The notes under the pieces were generated by a model, which saw only the letters and a program-made list of their open reading frames with translations, was not told the origin of the DNA and did no database searches. A stretch of 64,000 nt of DNA from Bradyrhizobium sp. WBAH42 (GTDB lineage Bacteria; Pseudomonadota; Alphaproteobacteria; Rhizobiales; Xanthobacteraceae), in the NCBI RefSeq assembly GCF_024585265.1, contig NZ_CP036533.1:7883001-7947000 (forward strand), read 5' to 3'. This document shows positions 1-8,529 of this stretch, in pieces. The position numbers and the translations under genes are program-made. Positions within the stretch are counted from its first letter, which is position 1. Every line of letters begins with the position of its first letter.

Positions 1-564
1 TATCTCTCATTCCTCACTCAGGCATATCACCACGTCAAACACACGGCCCGCCTGATGGGATTTGCTGCCGCCCAGACAGATGATGAGGAACTCCAGGACG
101 CTCTTATTGAGTACCTCAACGAGGAGCGCGGTCACGAGAAGTGGATCCTCGAAGATATACGTGCATTGGGAGGCGATCCCGAAGTGGTGGCGAACGGCAA
201 GCCGGGAAGAGCGTGCCAGGTCATGGTCGGTTATGCCTACTATGCCATCCAGTGGATCAGCCCCTATTCGCTGCTTGGAATGGTGCACGTGCTGGAGGGA
301 CTGTCCGTGAAGCTTGCCGAGCGGCTTGCGAATGCCGTCCAGCGGTCGCTGGGTTTGGAGGGGGGCGGAGGGTTCTCCTACCTGAGATCTCACGGCGGGC
401 TGGACGTTGGACATGTCGAGTTCTTCAAGAGCCTGGTCAACGGCATCGAAGACGGGGCGACTCAGGACATCGTCATTGACGCTGCGCGCGTAATGTACGG
501 CCTCTACGGCGCGATCTTCGAGGAACTGGCCCTCTCGGTGACCGGAAAAGCCGATGCAGCTTGA
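1..564 (+). CDS. Haem-oxygenase-like iron-containing redox enzyme (5' end outside window)
   Basis: The frame is open to the left edge, so the start lies outside; about 187 residues are visible. The protein looks all-helical and carries the ligand pattern of haem-oxygenase-like di-iron or mono-iron oxidases: HHVKH near the visible N-terminus, EERGHEKWILED (E..H..D spacing) about 40 residues later, and SHGGLDVGH near the C-terminus. Families with this pattern include UndA/SznF-type oxidases and the CADD/PqqC/TenA fold group. The substrate cannot be told from sequence. The gene overlaps the following SDR by 11 bases, which argues for co-translation and a shared pathway. Family assignment is fairly sure, function is not. 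Confidence 0.75.
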   Translation, partial: YLSFLTQAYHHVKHTARLMGFAAAQTDDEELQDALIEYLNEERGHEKWILEDIRALGGDPEVVANGKPGRACQVMVGYAYYAIQWISPYSLLGMVHVLEGLSVKLAERLANAVQRSLGLEGGGGFSYLRSHGGLDVGHVEFFKSLVNGIEDGATQDIVIDAARVMYGLYGAIFEELALSVTGKADAA

Positions 565-1324
565 AGGCGGGAGCGTCCTGATCACAGGCGCCGGGTCGGG
601 CATTGGCGAGGCGCTTGCCATAGAAGCCTCGCGCCGTCGCATGCGCGTCGCGTTAATGGGGCGCCGAGCCGAAGCTATCGGGGCAACGCTTGCAAAGCTG
701 ATAGGCGGTCCTCATCTCGCCCTTCCAGGTGACGTCACGGTGGCGCACGATCGTATGTCCGCTCTTGATTCAATTTCGAGCCATTGGGGCACTCTCATGG
801 TCCTCGTCAACAATGCGGGCCTCGTGCCGGCTGGCCCTCTTGCTGCTGTGACGGATGAGGATTTGAAGACAGCGATCAATACCAACCTGTTCGCGCCAAT
901 GGCAATGGTGAGGGATGCGTTGCCGCTGCTCGAGAGATACCGCCCGGGACGCATCGTCAACATAGGCTCTGTCCTGGGAGAAATTCCCTATCCGCTTTTT
1001 GCTGCCTATTCCGCGACCAAAGGCGGCCTTCGAGCATTCTCGCAATCCTTGCGCCGCGAACTGACGCCCATCGGGATCGGTGTCACGCACGCTGTGTTGC
1101 GGGCGACCCAAACGCCGGCCGCAGATGCTCTTGGACCGCTCCGTGCTCGGTTCAAGATGAGTTTCGATAGTCCCGGCGCTGTTGCAACCAGAGTGTGGGA
1201 TGCGGTTGAGCGCGATGCCGACTGTGTGTATCCGGCCGGTCCGGAGCGGTTCTTCGAACTCGTGCAGCGAATGGCCCCGCGCCTTGTCGACAGGTCGATT
1301 GTCAGACAATTGACGCGCGCTTAG
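554..1324 (+). CDS. SDR family NAD(P)-dependent oxidoreductase
   Basis: A classical short-chain dehydrogenase of 256 residues. The Rossmann motif TGAGSGIG lies near residue 12, NNAG near residue 88, the catalytic Ser in NIGSV and the catalytic YSATK near residue 153, so the active site is complete. It would reduce a carbonyl or oxidise an alcohol using NAD(P)H; the substrate is unknown. The ATG at 554 lies inside the end of the upstream haem-oxygenase-like gene (11-base overlap), making the two a translational pair. A TPR-like gene and a methyltransferase follow on the same strand, so the four may form one small biosynthetic or modifying operon. Confidence 0.85.
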   Translation: MQLEGGSVLITGAGSGIGEALAIEASRRRMRVALMGRRAEAIGATLAKLIGGPHLALPGDVTVAHDRMSALDSISSHWGTLMVLVNNAGLVPAGPLAAVTDEDLKTAINTNLFAPMAMVRDALPLLERYRPGRIVNIGSVLGEIPYPLFAAYSATKGGLRAFSQSLRRELTPIGIGVTHAVLRATQTPAADALGPLRARFKMSFDSPGAVATRVWDAVERDADCVYPAGPERFFELVQRMAPRLVDRSIVRQLTRA

Positions 1325-1363
1325 CTGTTTTCGACTTTGCTAAAATCGATGGAAGGAATGTCT

Positions 1364-2038
1364 ATGCTACAGGCACTGCGAGCATTCGCAATGGTGGCGG
1401 GCGTTATCGCAGTCGCGACAGTGTCCAAGTATGTTCGAGCCTCAGACAACCGGGCGCTGGACGCCGACATTATCAGCGTTGCTGAAGAATGGGCGAAAAT
1501 AAAATATCTCAGCGACGATGACAGCGATCGCAGTGCCAAAATGGCGGTGCTCGCCCCCAAGGCTGACGCGCTCGTCAAACGCTATCCAGGAAGGCCTGAG
1601 CCGCTCATTTGGGACGGGATCGTTGTCAGCGAACAGGCTTCCCTTAGCTCTGGTTTCACCGCACTCAATTTCGCGGGACGGGCCAGAGATCTCCTCTTGG
1701 AGGCCTACAAGATTGACCCTAAAGCGCTTGATGCAGGCGCGTCGACGAGTCTTGGCGTTCTCTACTACCGCGTACCAGGCTTTCCGCTTGCCTGGGGAGA
1801 CAAGGAAAAGGCGCGACGCTACCTGGAAGAGGCGGTCAAGAATGCTCCAAACGGCCGCGATGCTCATTATTTTTATGCGGACTTCCTCTACGAACAACGT
1901 GACTACAAGCGCGCCGAAGAGATGATCAGGATAGGCATGGCTCTGCCAAAGCATCCGGAACGTCCGGTCTGGGATCAGTATTTCCCGATGGTGATGGAGA
2001 CGTTGCTCGATCGTATAGAGAAGAAGCTCAAGCCTTAA
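1364..2038 (+). CDS. TPR-like periplasmic or exported protein
   Basis: About 224 residues. The ATG at 1364 is chosen because GGAAGGA at 1351-1357 sits six bases before it; in-frame ATGs at 1358 and 1349 are possible but badly spaced. The N-terminus (LQALRAFAMVAGVIAVATV) is a signal peptide or membrane anchor. The rest is helical with tetratricopeptide-like repeats, e.g. KEKARRYLEEAVKNAPNGRD and YKRAEEMIRIGMALPKHPE, and resembles the TatT component group of TRAP transporter partner proteins. No enzyme motif is visible. It lies 39 bases after the SDR stop and shortly before the methyltransferase, on the same strand. Confidence 0.6.
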   Translation: MLQALRAFAMVAGVIAVATVSKYVRASDNRALDADIISVAEEWAKIKYLSDDDSDRSAKMAVLAPKADALVKRYPGRPEPLIWDGIVVSEQASLSSGFTALNFAGRARDLLLEAYKIDPKALDAGASTSLGVLYYRVPGFPLAWGDKEKARRYLEEAVKNAPNGRDAHYFYADFLYEQRDYKRAEEMIRIGMALPKHPERPVWDQYFPMVMETLLDRIEKKLKP

Positions 2039-2068
2039 CTTGATCGACTTTTGCTGATCGGATCCGGC

Positions 2069-2710
2069 ATGTGGGAGGCTATCGGCCAACAACTCAGATC
2101 GCCCAGTGGCTGGCGAGGCCATTTGGCTGGCAAGGTGATGGAGATCGTCAATCGCGAACCCAACGATGTATCGGTTGCCGCTCTTGAAATTGCGTCCGAC
2201 GCGACCGTGCTTGAGATTGGATGCGGTCCAGGCATGGCTGTGGCACAAATGGCGGCGGCCGCGACCAATGGCCTTGTGATCGGTCTCGATGCATCGTCCG
2301 AAATGCTTAGCCAAGCCGCGCGGCGAAACCGATCCGCGATAAAGTCCGGAAGGGTCAAGCTTGCGCTCGGGAACTTTGAAGGCTTGCCATTCGATTCCGG
2401 CTCGATCGATGCGGTGCTCGCGGTGAATGTGGCCTATTTTTTCAGCGCGGGCGCAGAACTTCGTGAGGTTCACCGCGTCCTTCGACCGGGTGGCCGACTG
2501 GCCATATACGCGACAGATCGAGTGACCATGAGCCGGTGGAAGTTCGTCGGACCACGCACCCATAACCTCGTCGACGAGAACAGCCTGACAGCAGCACTAC
2601 GGGTCGCTGGATTCGATGCGCAGCAGACGGAGATCCGCAAGCTGGCCTTCCGCTTCAACGTCCGTGGCCTGCTCGCGGTAAGCCAAAAGCCCGTTCAGCC
2701 GCTCGCGTGA
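2069..2710 (+). CDS. Class I SAM-dependent methyltransferase
   Basis: About 213 residues from the ATG at 2069; an in-frame TTG at 2051 would add six residues. Motif I is VLEIGCGPGMAVAQM (SAM-binding glycine loop), followed by an acidic residue at the end of beta 2 in VIGLDASSEML, motif II-like region IDAVLAVNVAYFF and post-motif LRPGGRL. This is the UbiE/Methyltransf_11 type fold. The acceptor substrate is not predictable. It is the last gene of the run that begins with the haem-oxygenase-like enzyme; a hairpin follows downstream. Confidence 0.8.
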   Translation: MWEAIGQQLRSPSGWRGHLAGKVMEIVNREPNDVSVAALEIASDATVLEIGCGPGMAVAQMAAAATNGLVIGLDASSEMLSQAARRNRSAIKSGRVKLALGNFEGLPFDSGSIDAVLAVNVAYFFSAGAELREVHRVLRPGGRLAIYATDRVTMSRWKFVGPRTHNLVDENSLTAALRVAGFDAQQTEIRKLAFRFNVRGLLAVSQKPVQPLA

Positions 2711-2771
2711 AGAGGGGATTACCCCGGCTGTCATCAAACCTCATCAGGACCTAGCTGACACTTCACGGAAG

Positions 2772-2796
2772 CCGGAGAATTAAAAATTGTCTCCGG
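2772..2796. terminator. Hairpin between convergent genes
   Basis: CCGGAGA at 2772-2778 pairs with TCTCCGG at 2790-2796 around an 11-base A/T-rich loop; two more outer pairs are possible (one G-T). It sits between the convergent methyltransferase and alcohol-dehydrogenase-like genes, a usual place for a bidirectional terminator. There is no clear T-run, so this is a structural guess. Confidence 0.4.
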
Positions 2797-2885
2797 TTCC
2801 TTGCGTCAGCTTGGCCATCCACTTCTTTGCTCTGCCTTGTGTTCAAGGGCCGAGCAAGGTTGGCGCGGGAGCAATCTTGGCGGTC

Positions 2886-3821
2886 TTATGCATTCATGGT
2901 GAGCACGACTTTGCCCGATATCCTTGGCCCGGCTTCAGTTTGTGCGAGCGTCCTCACTGCGTCGTCGAAGGGGGCTTCGATGCCGACCGCCAGCTTTAGC
3001 GCACCCTTATTCGCGAGCTCAGCGATAGCCGAAAGGTGCTTGATCCCCATAGTGGCGAATGCGAGCTTGTAGCGACGTGACAACAGTCCGCGCGCCAGCC
3101 TGCGAGGTGTCGGATTGATGTCGACGAATACGCCATCGGGTTTGAGCATGGAAAGCCCGTCGCTGACGCTGAGTGTCCCAAGTGTATCGAACACGGCGTC
3201 AAAATTTTCACCTCTCACATAAGCATTCTTGTCGGAATAAGCGTATATCGGGTGAACGCCAGCCGCATCCGCTTTCCTCATAGAGGCTGGACTGCTGGTG
3301 CCGGCAACGCGCGCGCCATAGGCGATCGCCAGTTGCACTGCAGATGAGCCGACCGCGCCCAAGCAACCGTTCACGAATATACTGGAACCAGCTCGTACCC
3401 GAGCTCGGTCGATGATCGCTGCCCAAGCCGTCATGGCCGGGATGGGGAGGCAGGCTGCTTCACTGAAAGTCAGTTGTGGTGACTTCATTGCGACGAGGCT
3501 GGACTCCAGGACGACCTTTTCCGCAAAGGCGCCCGATTTCTTGAAGTCCACCGTGCCGAGGACTTCATCTCCGACAGAGACATTGGTGACGTCGCGTCCG
3601 ACGGCCTCAATGACCCCGGCGAAATCGGTGCCCATCCCTTTTGGAAACGACCTGTTCATGAACAGCTTCATTGCGCCGCGGCGGAGCTTCCAATCAAACG
3701 GATTGATTGCCGCGGCGCGAACGACCACGCGCACGTCGTTGGGGCCAAGCTCCGGCAACTTGAAGTCGCCCATATACATCTCTTCCGGGCCGCCATAGCG
3801 GTCGTACTGTACTCTTTTCAT
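2886..3821 (-). CDS. NAD(P)-dependent medium-chain oxidoreductase (quinone reductase type)
   Basis: About 311 residues starting MKRVQYDRYGGPEE, the usual start of this family. The ATG at 3821 has GAGAG shortly upstream; an in-frame ATG at 3833 is possible. GroES-like N-terminal domain (AAINPFDWKLRRG, MGTDFAGVIEAVG, VGDEVLG), then a Rossmann domain (VNGCLGAVGSSAVQLA). The cysteines and histidines that bind zinc in alcohol dehydrogenases are absent, which places it with zinc-independent quinone or enone reductases. It is monocistronic or the first of a minus-strand run, with an SDR gene 80 bases upstream on the same strand. Confidence 0.8.
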   Translation of the reverse strand: MKRVQYDRYGGPEEMYMGDFKLPELGPNDVRVVVRAAAINPFDWKLRRGAMKLFMNRSFPKGMGTDFAGVIEAVGRDVTNVSVGDEVLGTVDFKKSGAFAEKVVLESSLVAMKSPQLTFSEAACLPIPAMTAWAAIIDRARVRAGSSIFVNGCLGAVGSSAVQLAIAYGARVAGTSSPASMRKADAAGVHPIYAYSDKNAYVRGENFDAVFDTLGTLSVSDGLSMLKPDGVFVDINPTPRRLARGLLSRRYKLAFATMGIKHLSAIAELANKGALKLAVGIEAPFDDAVRTLAQTEAGPRISGKVVLTMNA

Positions 3822-3901
3822 CTTAACTCTCATTGCTGTGACAGATGTAGTGCCAAACGCCGCGACTCCTGGGTGAAGGAATCTGTTTTCAGATCCGTTT
3901 T

Positions 3902-4654
3902 TCACTTCCGAGGTCGCGGTGCGATGATCGCTTCGACTTGGTTGCGCTTGGTGACCAGCGTCCAAAGCCTCTGGGCGATGTCGTCGGGATCGATAAGTTG
4001 ATACCCTTCATTGACAAGAACGCCGCCAGCCCTCATCGCGCGAAAGCCGGCGGAATGCTCGATAACCGCGCCGACATTCAGTATGCCGGCAAAGACGCCC
4101 TTCGACGCGACTTCGGTATTGAGCGAGAATATGTAGTTACTGGCGGTGGTCATCATCGGGCCAACGCCGCTCAGCCCTCCCTGCATCCGGATCACGGCCG
4201 AAAGGCCGCCGACGATGATGATGGCGCCATCGCCTCGCGCCAGCATGCCAGGCAGAACGGCGTGCGACACCTCGATCGGCGAGAAGGCGAAAATGGTGGT
4301 CAAAGCCTTCAGCTTCGCTGCATTGAGATCCACGGCCGGCACGAAGCCGAGCTCGCCGGCCGGTTGATAGACGGCGACGTCGATCGACCCGAACCGCTGC
4401 TCGATGGTCCGGACGAGCACGGGTATGCCATCAAGATCGGTGAGATCGCCCGGGAACGCCACCGCCTCAATGCCGGCGCGAGCGAGTTCGGCGACCCTCT
4501 GTTCGAGAGGATCTGGTCGGCGCGCGACCAGTGCGACGCGATAACCTTCGCGTCCGAACCGTGTTGCGAGCGAGGCGCCTAGCCCGCTACCGGCGCCGAA
4601 GACGGCAATCGTCTTCCTCTTATTCTTCGTCGGGCTTAAGACGGCCTCGCCCAT
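3902..4654 (-). CDS. SDR-fold protein lacking the YxxxK active site
   Basis: About 250 residues from the ATG at 4654, chosen because GGGGAG lies four bases upstream; ATG 4666 is an alternative. The dinucleotide loop FGAGSGLG and the DLTD segment are normal for a short-chain dehydrogenase. At the position of the catalytic YxxxK the sequence reads GVGPMMTTASNY, so no Tyr-x3-Lys pair is present, and the NNAG motif is replaced by YQPAG. The protein may bind a nucleotide without classical dehydrogenase chemistry, or use another residue. Upstream on the same strand, 55 bases away, lies the ABC-2 permease; the tight spacing suggests one transcript. Confidence 0.7.
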   Translation of the reverse strand: MGEAVLSPTKNKRKTIAVFGAGSGLGASLATRFGREGYRVALVARRPDPLEQRVAELARAGIEAVAFPGDLTDLDGIPVLVRTIEQRFGSIDVAVYQPAGELGFVPAVDLNAAKLKALTTIFAFSPIEVSHAVLPGMLARGDGAIIIVGGLSAVIRMQGGLSGVGPMMTTASNYIFSLNTEVASKGVFAGILNVGAVIEHSAGFRAMRAGGVLVNEGYQLIDPDDIAQRLWTLVTKRNQVEAIIAPRPRK

Positions 4655-4709
4655 CAGGCTCCCCATTGCCACGGTGCTCTTTCAGCACGTCCAATCGTCA
4701 ATTTCCTCA

Positions 4710-5834
4710 TCAGTCGAGCGTCTCGCGGTAGAACCAGGTGGCCACCCCCATCACGACGAGGGTGAATGCTGCGATGGGCCAGAGCTCGGGCGCGATTGCT
4801 GCCACACCGTTGCCCTTCAGCAGAACTGAACGCACGATACGGATCGCATGTGTCGTCGGGAGCAACTCGCCGAGCCATTGCGCCCAAACCGGCATCCCTC
4901 GGAACGGGAAAATGAAGCCAGAAAGGATGAGCGAGGGCAGCAAGCTGAATTGCGCGAGCTGTTGGGCTTGCATCTGATTCGACGAGATAGTTGAAAAGGT
5001 CAGGCCGATCGCAAGGTTGCCGGCAATGAACAGGCCTAGCGACAACAGGAGCAAGGGCACAGATCCACGAATCGGCAGGTGAAACACGACTGCCGAGACG
5101 GCGAGGATGGTGACTGCCTGGAGATAGCCGATGCCGATGAAAGGCACGACCTTGGCGAGCATGATCTCTATCGGCCGCACCGGCATAGCCATCAGATTCT
5201 CCATCGTACCGCGTTCACGCTCGCGCGTGATCGATAGCGTGGTCATCAGCATCGTCGACATCGTGAGGACGACGCAGATCAATCCCGGGACGACGTTGAG
5301 AACGGTGAGCTGTTCCGGATTGTAGCGAGCATGGACCACAAATTGGAACGGCGCGGCAGTTGGCTGCGGTTGCTGATTGGGCGGCAGATCACGGGTAAGG
5401 ACGCTTGAGACCGCGCCCAAGGCGGCCGTAGCATTCCCGATAGCGGAAGGATCGGTCGCGTCGGCATCGATCAGGATCGACGGCTGCTCGCCCCGATCCA
5501 CGGATCGGTCGAAATTTGGAGGGATGTTGATGACGAACAGCGCCTCTCCGGTGACAAGCGCCCGTTCTGCGTCGGCTTCGGACGAGTACAGCTTGATGTC
5601 GTAGTAGCCGGTATTCTGCAGCGCCGTAACGATCGTCCGCTCATATTTCGTCGGCTCGCTCACCAGCAGGCCGGTCGGCAGATTGTGCGGGTTGGTGTTG
5701 ATTGCATATCCGAACAGGAACAGCTGCATGATCGGCAGGGCGATGATGAGCCGCAGCGTCATTGGATCCCGCCGAACTTGGATCCATTCCTTGCGCAAAA
5801 GCGCATAGAGACGTTTGAGCGAGAGACCGTTCAT
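4710..5834 (-). CDS. ABC-2 type export permease (YhhJ/YbhS/YbhR-like)
   Basis: About 374 residues from the ATG at 5834, which overlaps the stop of the ATPase gene in an ATGA. One membrane segment near residue 25 (LIIALPIMQLFLFGYAINT) is followed by a large periplasmic loop and then five membrane segments in the C-terminal half (VLNVVPGLICVVLTMSTMLM and following). The signature TRERERGTMENLMAMPVRP is typical of ABC-2 permeases. With the ATPase and the HlyD adaptor it forms a complete inner-membrane exporter of the YbhGFSR type, although only one permease gene is present instead of two. Confidence 0.85.
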   Translation of the reverse strand: MNGLSLKRLYALLRKEWIQVRRDPMTLRLIIALPIMQLFLFGYAINTNPHNLPTGLLVSEPTKYERTIVTALQNTGYYDIKLYSSEADAERALVTGEALFVINIPPNFDRSVDRGEQPSILIDADATDPSAIGNATAALGAVSSVLTRDLPPNQQPQPTAAPFQFVVHARYNPEQLTVLNVVPGLICVVLTMSTMLMTTLSITRERERGTMENLMAMPVRPIEIMLAKVVPFIGIGYLQAVTILAVSAVVFHLPIRGSVPLLLLSLGLFIAGNLAIGLTFSTISSNQMQAQQLAQFSLLPSLILSGFIFPFRGMPVWAQWLGELLPTTHAIRIVRSVLLKGNGVAAIAPELWPIAAFTLVVMGVATWFYRETLD

Positions 5835-6742
5835 TGCGGCGTCTCTTTTGCGGCGAGCTGATGAATGAAGACGTCTTCCAGGCGCGGTTCGGTCTCGTGC
5901 CACGAAAATTCCGGGAAGGAGCTGATGGCGCGCTGCAGGGCCGCGCGATCCACACCGGCAATTCGCAGCGCATGCCCGAACACGGCCGCGGCCTCGACAC
6001 CGGGCGCGCGACGTATGTGACGCGAGACTTCGTCGACACGATCGCCTACGGCTTCGTACACGACGAGGCCCGCGCTGCTGACGACTTCGTCCGCGGTGCC
6101 CTGGACCACGATGTGGCCGTCCGCGAGATAGACGATCCGATTGCACCGCTCTGCTTCATCCATGTAGTGGGTCGAGACCAGCACGGTGAGGCCTTCGCTG
6201 GCCATGTCGTGGATCAGATCCCAGAACTCGCGACGGGCCTTCGCATCGACACCGGCGGTCGGCTCGTCCAGCAGCAGCAGCCTTGGCCGATGCAGCACGC
6301 ATGCCGCGAGTGCAAGGCGTTGTTTCCAGCCGCCCGACAGATGCCCGGCAAGCTGATTTTCATATCGGCCGAGGTTCATCCGCTCCATGATGTCGCGAAC
6401 GGCCGCCTGCTGATTGTCCATTTCGTAGACGCCAGCGACCAGTTCGAGGTTCTCTCTTGCGGTCAGGTCCTCGTAATAGCTGAACTTCTGGGTCATATAG
6501 CCGGTCTGCCGGCGGATCTGCGCCGCCTCCTGGCGGATGTCGTATTCAAGACAAGTGCCTTCGCCGCTGTCTGGCACCAGCAGGCCGCAGAGCATGCGTA
6601 TGGTGGTCGTCTTGCCGCTGCCATTGGCGCCGAGGAAACCGCAAATCTCTCCTCGTGACACCTGCAGGTTCAGACTTTTGACCACGTGCCGTTCGCCGAA
6701 TGTCTTGTGCAGATCGCGAACGTCGATGACGAGCTCTGTCAT
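5831..6742 (-). CDS. ABC exporter ATP-binding protein
   Basis: 303 residues from the ATG at 6742, which overlaps the stop of the upstream HlyD gene (ATGA). Walker A is GANGSGKTT, the Q-loop is TGYMTQKFSYYEDLT, the signature is LSGGWKQRL, Walker B is LLLLDEPTAGVD and the switch histidine lies in STHYMDEAERC. This is a single NBD of the drug or lipid export group that partners ABC-2 permeases. A C-terminal regulatory region of about 90 residues follows the NBD. Translationally coupled with both neighbours. Confidence 0.9.
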   Translation of the reverse strand: MTELVIDVRDLHKTFGERHVVKSLNLQVSRGEICGFLGANGSGKTTTIRMLCGLLVPDSGEGTCLEYDIRQEAAQIRRQTGYMTQKFSYYEDLTARENLELVAGVYEMDNQQAAVRDIMERMNLGRYENQLAGHLSGGWKQRLALAACVLHRPRLLLLDEPTAGVDAKARREFWDLIHDMASEGLTVLVSTHYMDEAERCNRIVYLADGHIVVQGTADEVVSSAGLVVYEAVGDRVDEVSRHIRRAPGVEAAAVFGHALRIAGVDRAALQRAISSFPEFSWHETEPRLEDVFIHQLAAKETPQ

Positions 6743-7728
6743 GGCGCGCCCTCCGGCCGCGGTCGCACGGTGACTGGCTGGCCAGGATTGAACAGGGCCG
6801 CCTGTGCCGGCGGTGGTCGAGCTTCGATCAGGTAGACGAGCTTTGCCCGGCTTTCCTCGCTGAAGATCACGGGAGGGGTATATTCGGGTTGAGGGGCAAC
6901 GAACGAGATGGTCGCCGCGATGTCCGCGCCGCATCGGTCGCATCTCACCGTGACGACGTCGCCGCGATGGATGCGAGAGAGCTCCGGTTCAGGTACGAAG
7001 AAGCGCACGAATATATTGCCCGGTGGGAGGAGGGACACGACTGGCGCTCCGGCCGCCATCGTCTCGCCTGGACGAGCCAGGACGTCGGCGACGCGGGCTG
7101 CGACCGGCGAAGTCACGCACCGCTGCGACAGCCGCCAATCCGCCATCTCCACCGCAGCCTCCGCCGCTTCGACCGCGGAACGTTGCGCTCTGATTTCGCC
7201 ATTACGTCCCATCGGGGCGCGCGCTTGAGCAAGAGCGGCTTCAGTCGCGGCGACTCGCGCTGTGGCCGACCTGTAATCGGCGCGCCGTTGGTCCAGAGTC
7301 TGGACGGTGACCGCGCTATCTTTGATCAGAGCCTCGCCTCGATCGAGATCGATCTTGGTACGCTCGACGGTAGCCCGGGCATCGGCGAGATTGGCTTCGG
7401 CCTGCTGGATTTCCGTAGGTTTGCCGGCTGCTTGGAGATTGGCGAGTTGGTCCCTCGCCTGCTGGAGCTGGCGCGCCGCCTGGTCACGGGCAGCCCGGTC
7501 TGCAGTCCCATCCTGTGAGAATAGTGGAGCCCCGATCTCGACCCAAGCGCCGCGGGCGACGTTCACCGCCGTGAGCAGTCCTTGCTGGGTTGGTGCAACC
7601 TTCACGTAGTCCGCCTCTGCGTAACCTTGCCAGGACGTCGTCGGCGGCGTGCGGTGATACCACCACGCGAAACCTGCGACGGCAGTCGCGATCAAGACGC
7701 CGAGAACGATGAGTGCTTGCCGGGTCAA
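6739..7728 (-). CDS. HlyD-family membrane fusion (adaptor) protein
   Basis: About 329 residues if translation begins at the TTG at 7728, which gives LTRQALIVLGVLIATAVAGF directly as a membrane anchor and has GCAGG about nine bases upstream. The longer in-frame ATG at 7923 would add 65 residues that do not look like protein. After the anchor come a biotinyl-lipoyl-like half (VKVAPTQQGLLTAVNV), a long coiled coil (AARQLQQARDQLANLQAAG to AALAQAR) and the second lipoyl half and beta barrel (VTSPVAARVADVLARPGETM). It would bridge the ABC exporter to the periplasm or an outer-membrane channel. First gene of a three-gene operon; two palindromic sites lie upstream. Confidence 0.85.
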   Translation of the reverse strand: MTRQALIVLGVLIATAVAGFAWWYHRTPPTTSWQGYAEADYVKVAPTQQGLLTAVNVARGAWVEIGAPLFSQDGTADRAARDQAARQLQQARDQLANLQAAGKPTEIQQAEANLADARATVERTKIDLDRGEALIKDSAVTVQTLDQRRADYRSATARVAATEAALAQARAPMGRNGEIRAQRSAVEAAEAAVEMADWRLSQRCVTSPVAARVADVLARPGETMAAGAPVVSLLPPGNIFVRFFVPEPELSRIHRGDVVTVRCDRCGADIAATISFVAPQPEYTPPVIFSEESRAKLVYLIEARPPPAQAALFNPGQPVTVRPRPEGAP

Positions 7729-8015
7729 ATGTTCAAACCTGCTTGTTGTCGCTTTGGGGCTCAGGCCGAGGCGGGCACGCCGACCACAGCTGCGCGGATT
7801 GGACGATCCTTGCAAATACCCAAGGCCGATCGAGAAGTAGGGGCCTGGCTCGCGATAGCCACTACTGCGGTCCCATCCGCCAAACCTGCCAGGAAAGGAT
7901 GAGATACGGCGCCCATACAACAAGCAGCACGATCATCTGCCAAACGACGCGCCATCTCATGCTCTTTGGCCCTTTCAATCCCAAACATAGTAGGCGTGAC
8001 CGGTGTCTCGATAAT

Positions 8016-8035
8016 ATTAGAGCGTATGATCGAAT
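8016..8035. promoter_or_regulatory. Palindromic operator copy 1 (export operon)
   Basis: The 20-mer ATTAGAGCGTATGATCGAAT has TAGAG and ATCGA half-sites separated by six bases. It matches, with the same spacing, five other sites between 8.0 and 11.2 kb. It lies upstream of the minus-strand HlyD-ABC genes. Half-sites are imperfect, so this is one of the weaker copies. Confidence 0.45.
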
Positions 8036-8068
8036 ATTTAGCGATTGGAACTGGCGGTGTCAATCAAT

Positions 8069-8088
8069 ATTAGATTGATTGATCTAAT
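8069..8088. promoter_or_regulatory. Palindromic operator copy 2 (export operon)
   Basis: ATTAGATTGATTGATCTAAT, perfect seven-base arms ATTAGAT/ATCTAAT around a six-base centre. It lies 53 bases from copy 1 in the same intergenic stretch. The form suits a TetR- or MarR-type dimer. No regulator gene lies beside it. Confidence 0.6.
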
Positions 8089-8170
8089 AACAAGCCGCAC
8101 GAGAGCCTGGACCCTAATCAAGGGCTGTCTCGCGGAGGGGAGCGACAGATGGCGGGACCGCCCGAAGGTT

Positions 8171-8476
8171 TTAACTGCCGTCGCGCTGGAGCCGAATTGC
8201 CTGCTCGGGACAGGCCGATACGCACAGTCCACAGGCCTCACAGGCGTCGACGTTGGGCGTCGCAGCTGTCTTCATGCCGTGCGCCCAGACCTTAAATTTG
8301 GCGAAGAGGGGCAGGCTTTCGTATGTCTCAGCCGGAATGCGTACGATCTCGAAGACGTTAACCGGGCACACCTCGACACAGGCAGCCTTGCCCTCGCAAT
8401 GCGCCGGGTCGACCACTGGACGCACCACCCCTGGTGACAGGCGGCAGGTCTCCTTTGTTGCTTTTTCCATGTTCAA
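8171..8476 (-). CDS. 7Fe-type ferredoxin
   Basis: 101 residues. The second cluster motif is complete, CEACGLCVSACP at residues 79-90. The first reads CEGKAACVEVCP (C27, C33, C37), where the second cysteine of CxxCxxC is Lys30; this pattern is expected for a [3Fe-4S] plus [4Fe-4S] ferredoxin. The linker between the motifs is long (about 40 residues). It is the last gene of a minus-strand run after a fatty-acid hydroxylase (53-base gap) and may be an electron donor to that di-iron enzyme. That link is inference. Confidence 0.85.
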   Translation of the reverse strand: MNMEKATKETCRLSPGVVRPVVDPAHCEGKAACVEVCPVNVFEIVRIPAETYESLPLFAKFKVWAHGMKTAATPNVDACEACGLCVSACPEQAIRLQRDGS

Positions 8477-8529
8477 TTCCCTTTTTCAGGCGAGAGCGTC
8501 GCGGCAGAGGCCGTCTGCGGGCGAAAGGC

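Noticed and set aside
7729..7923. 65-residue N-terminal extension of the HlyD protein
   Set aside because: The extra residues are not protein-like and would precede the membrane anchor. The TTG at 7728 gives a normal start.
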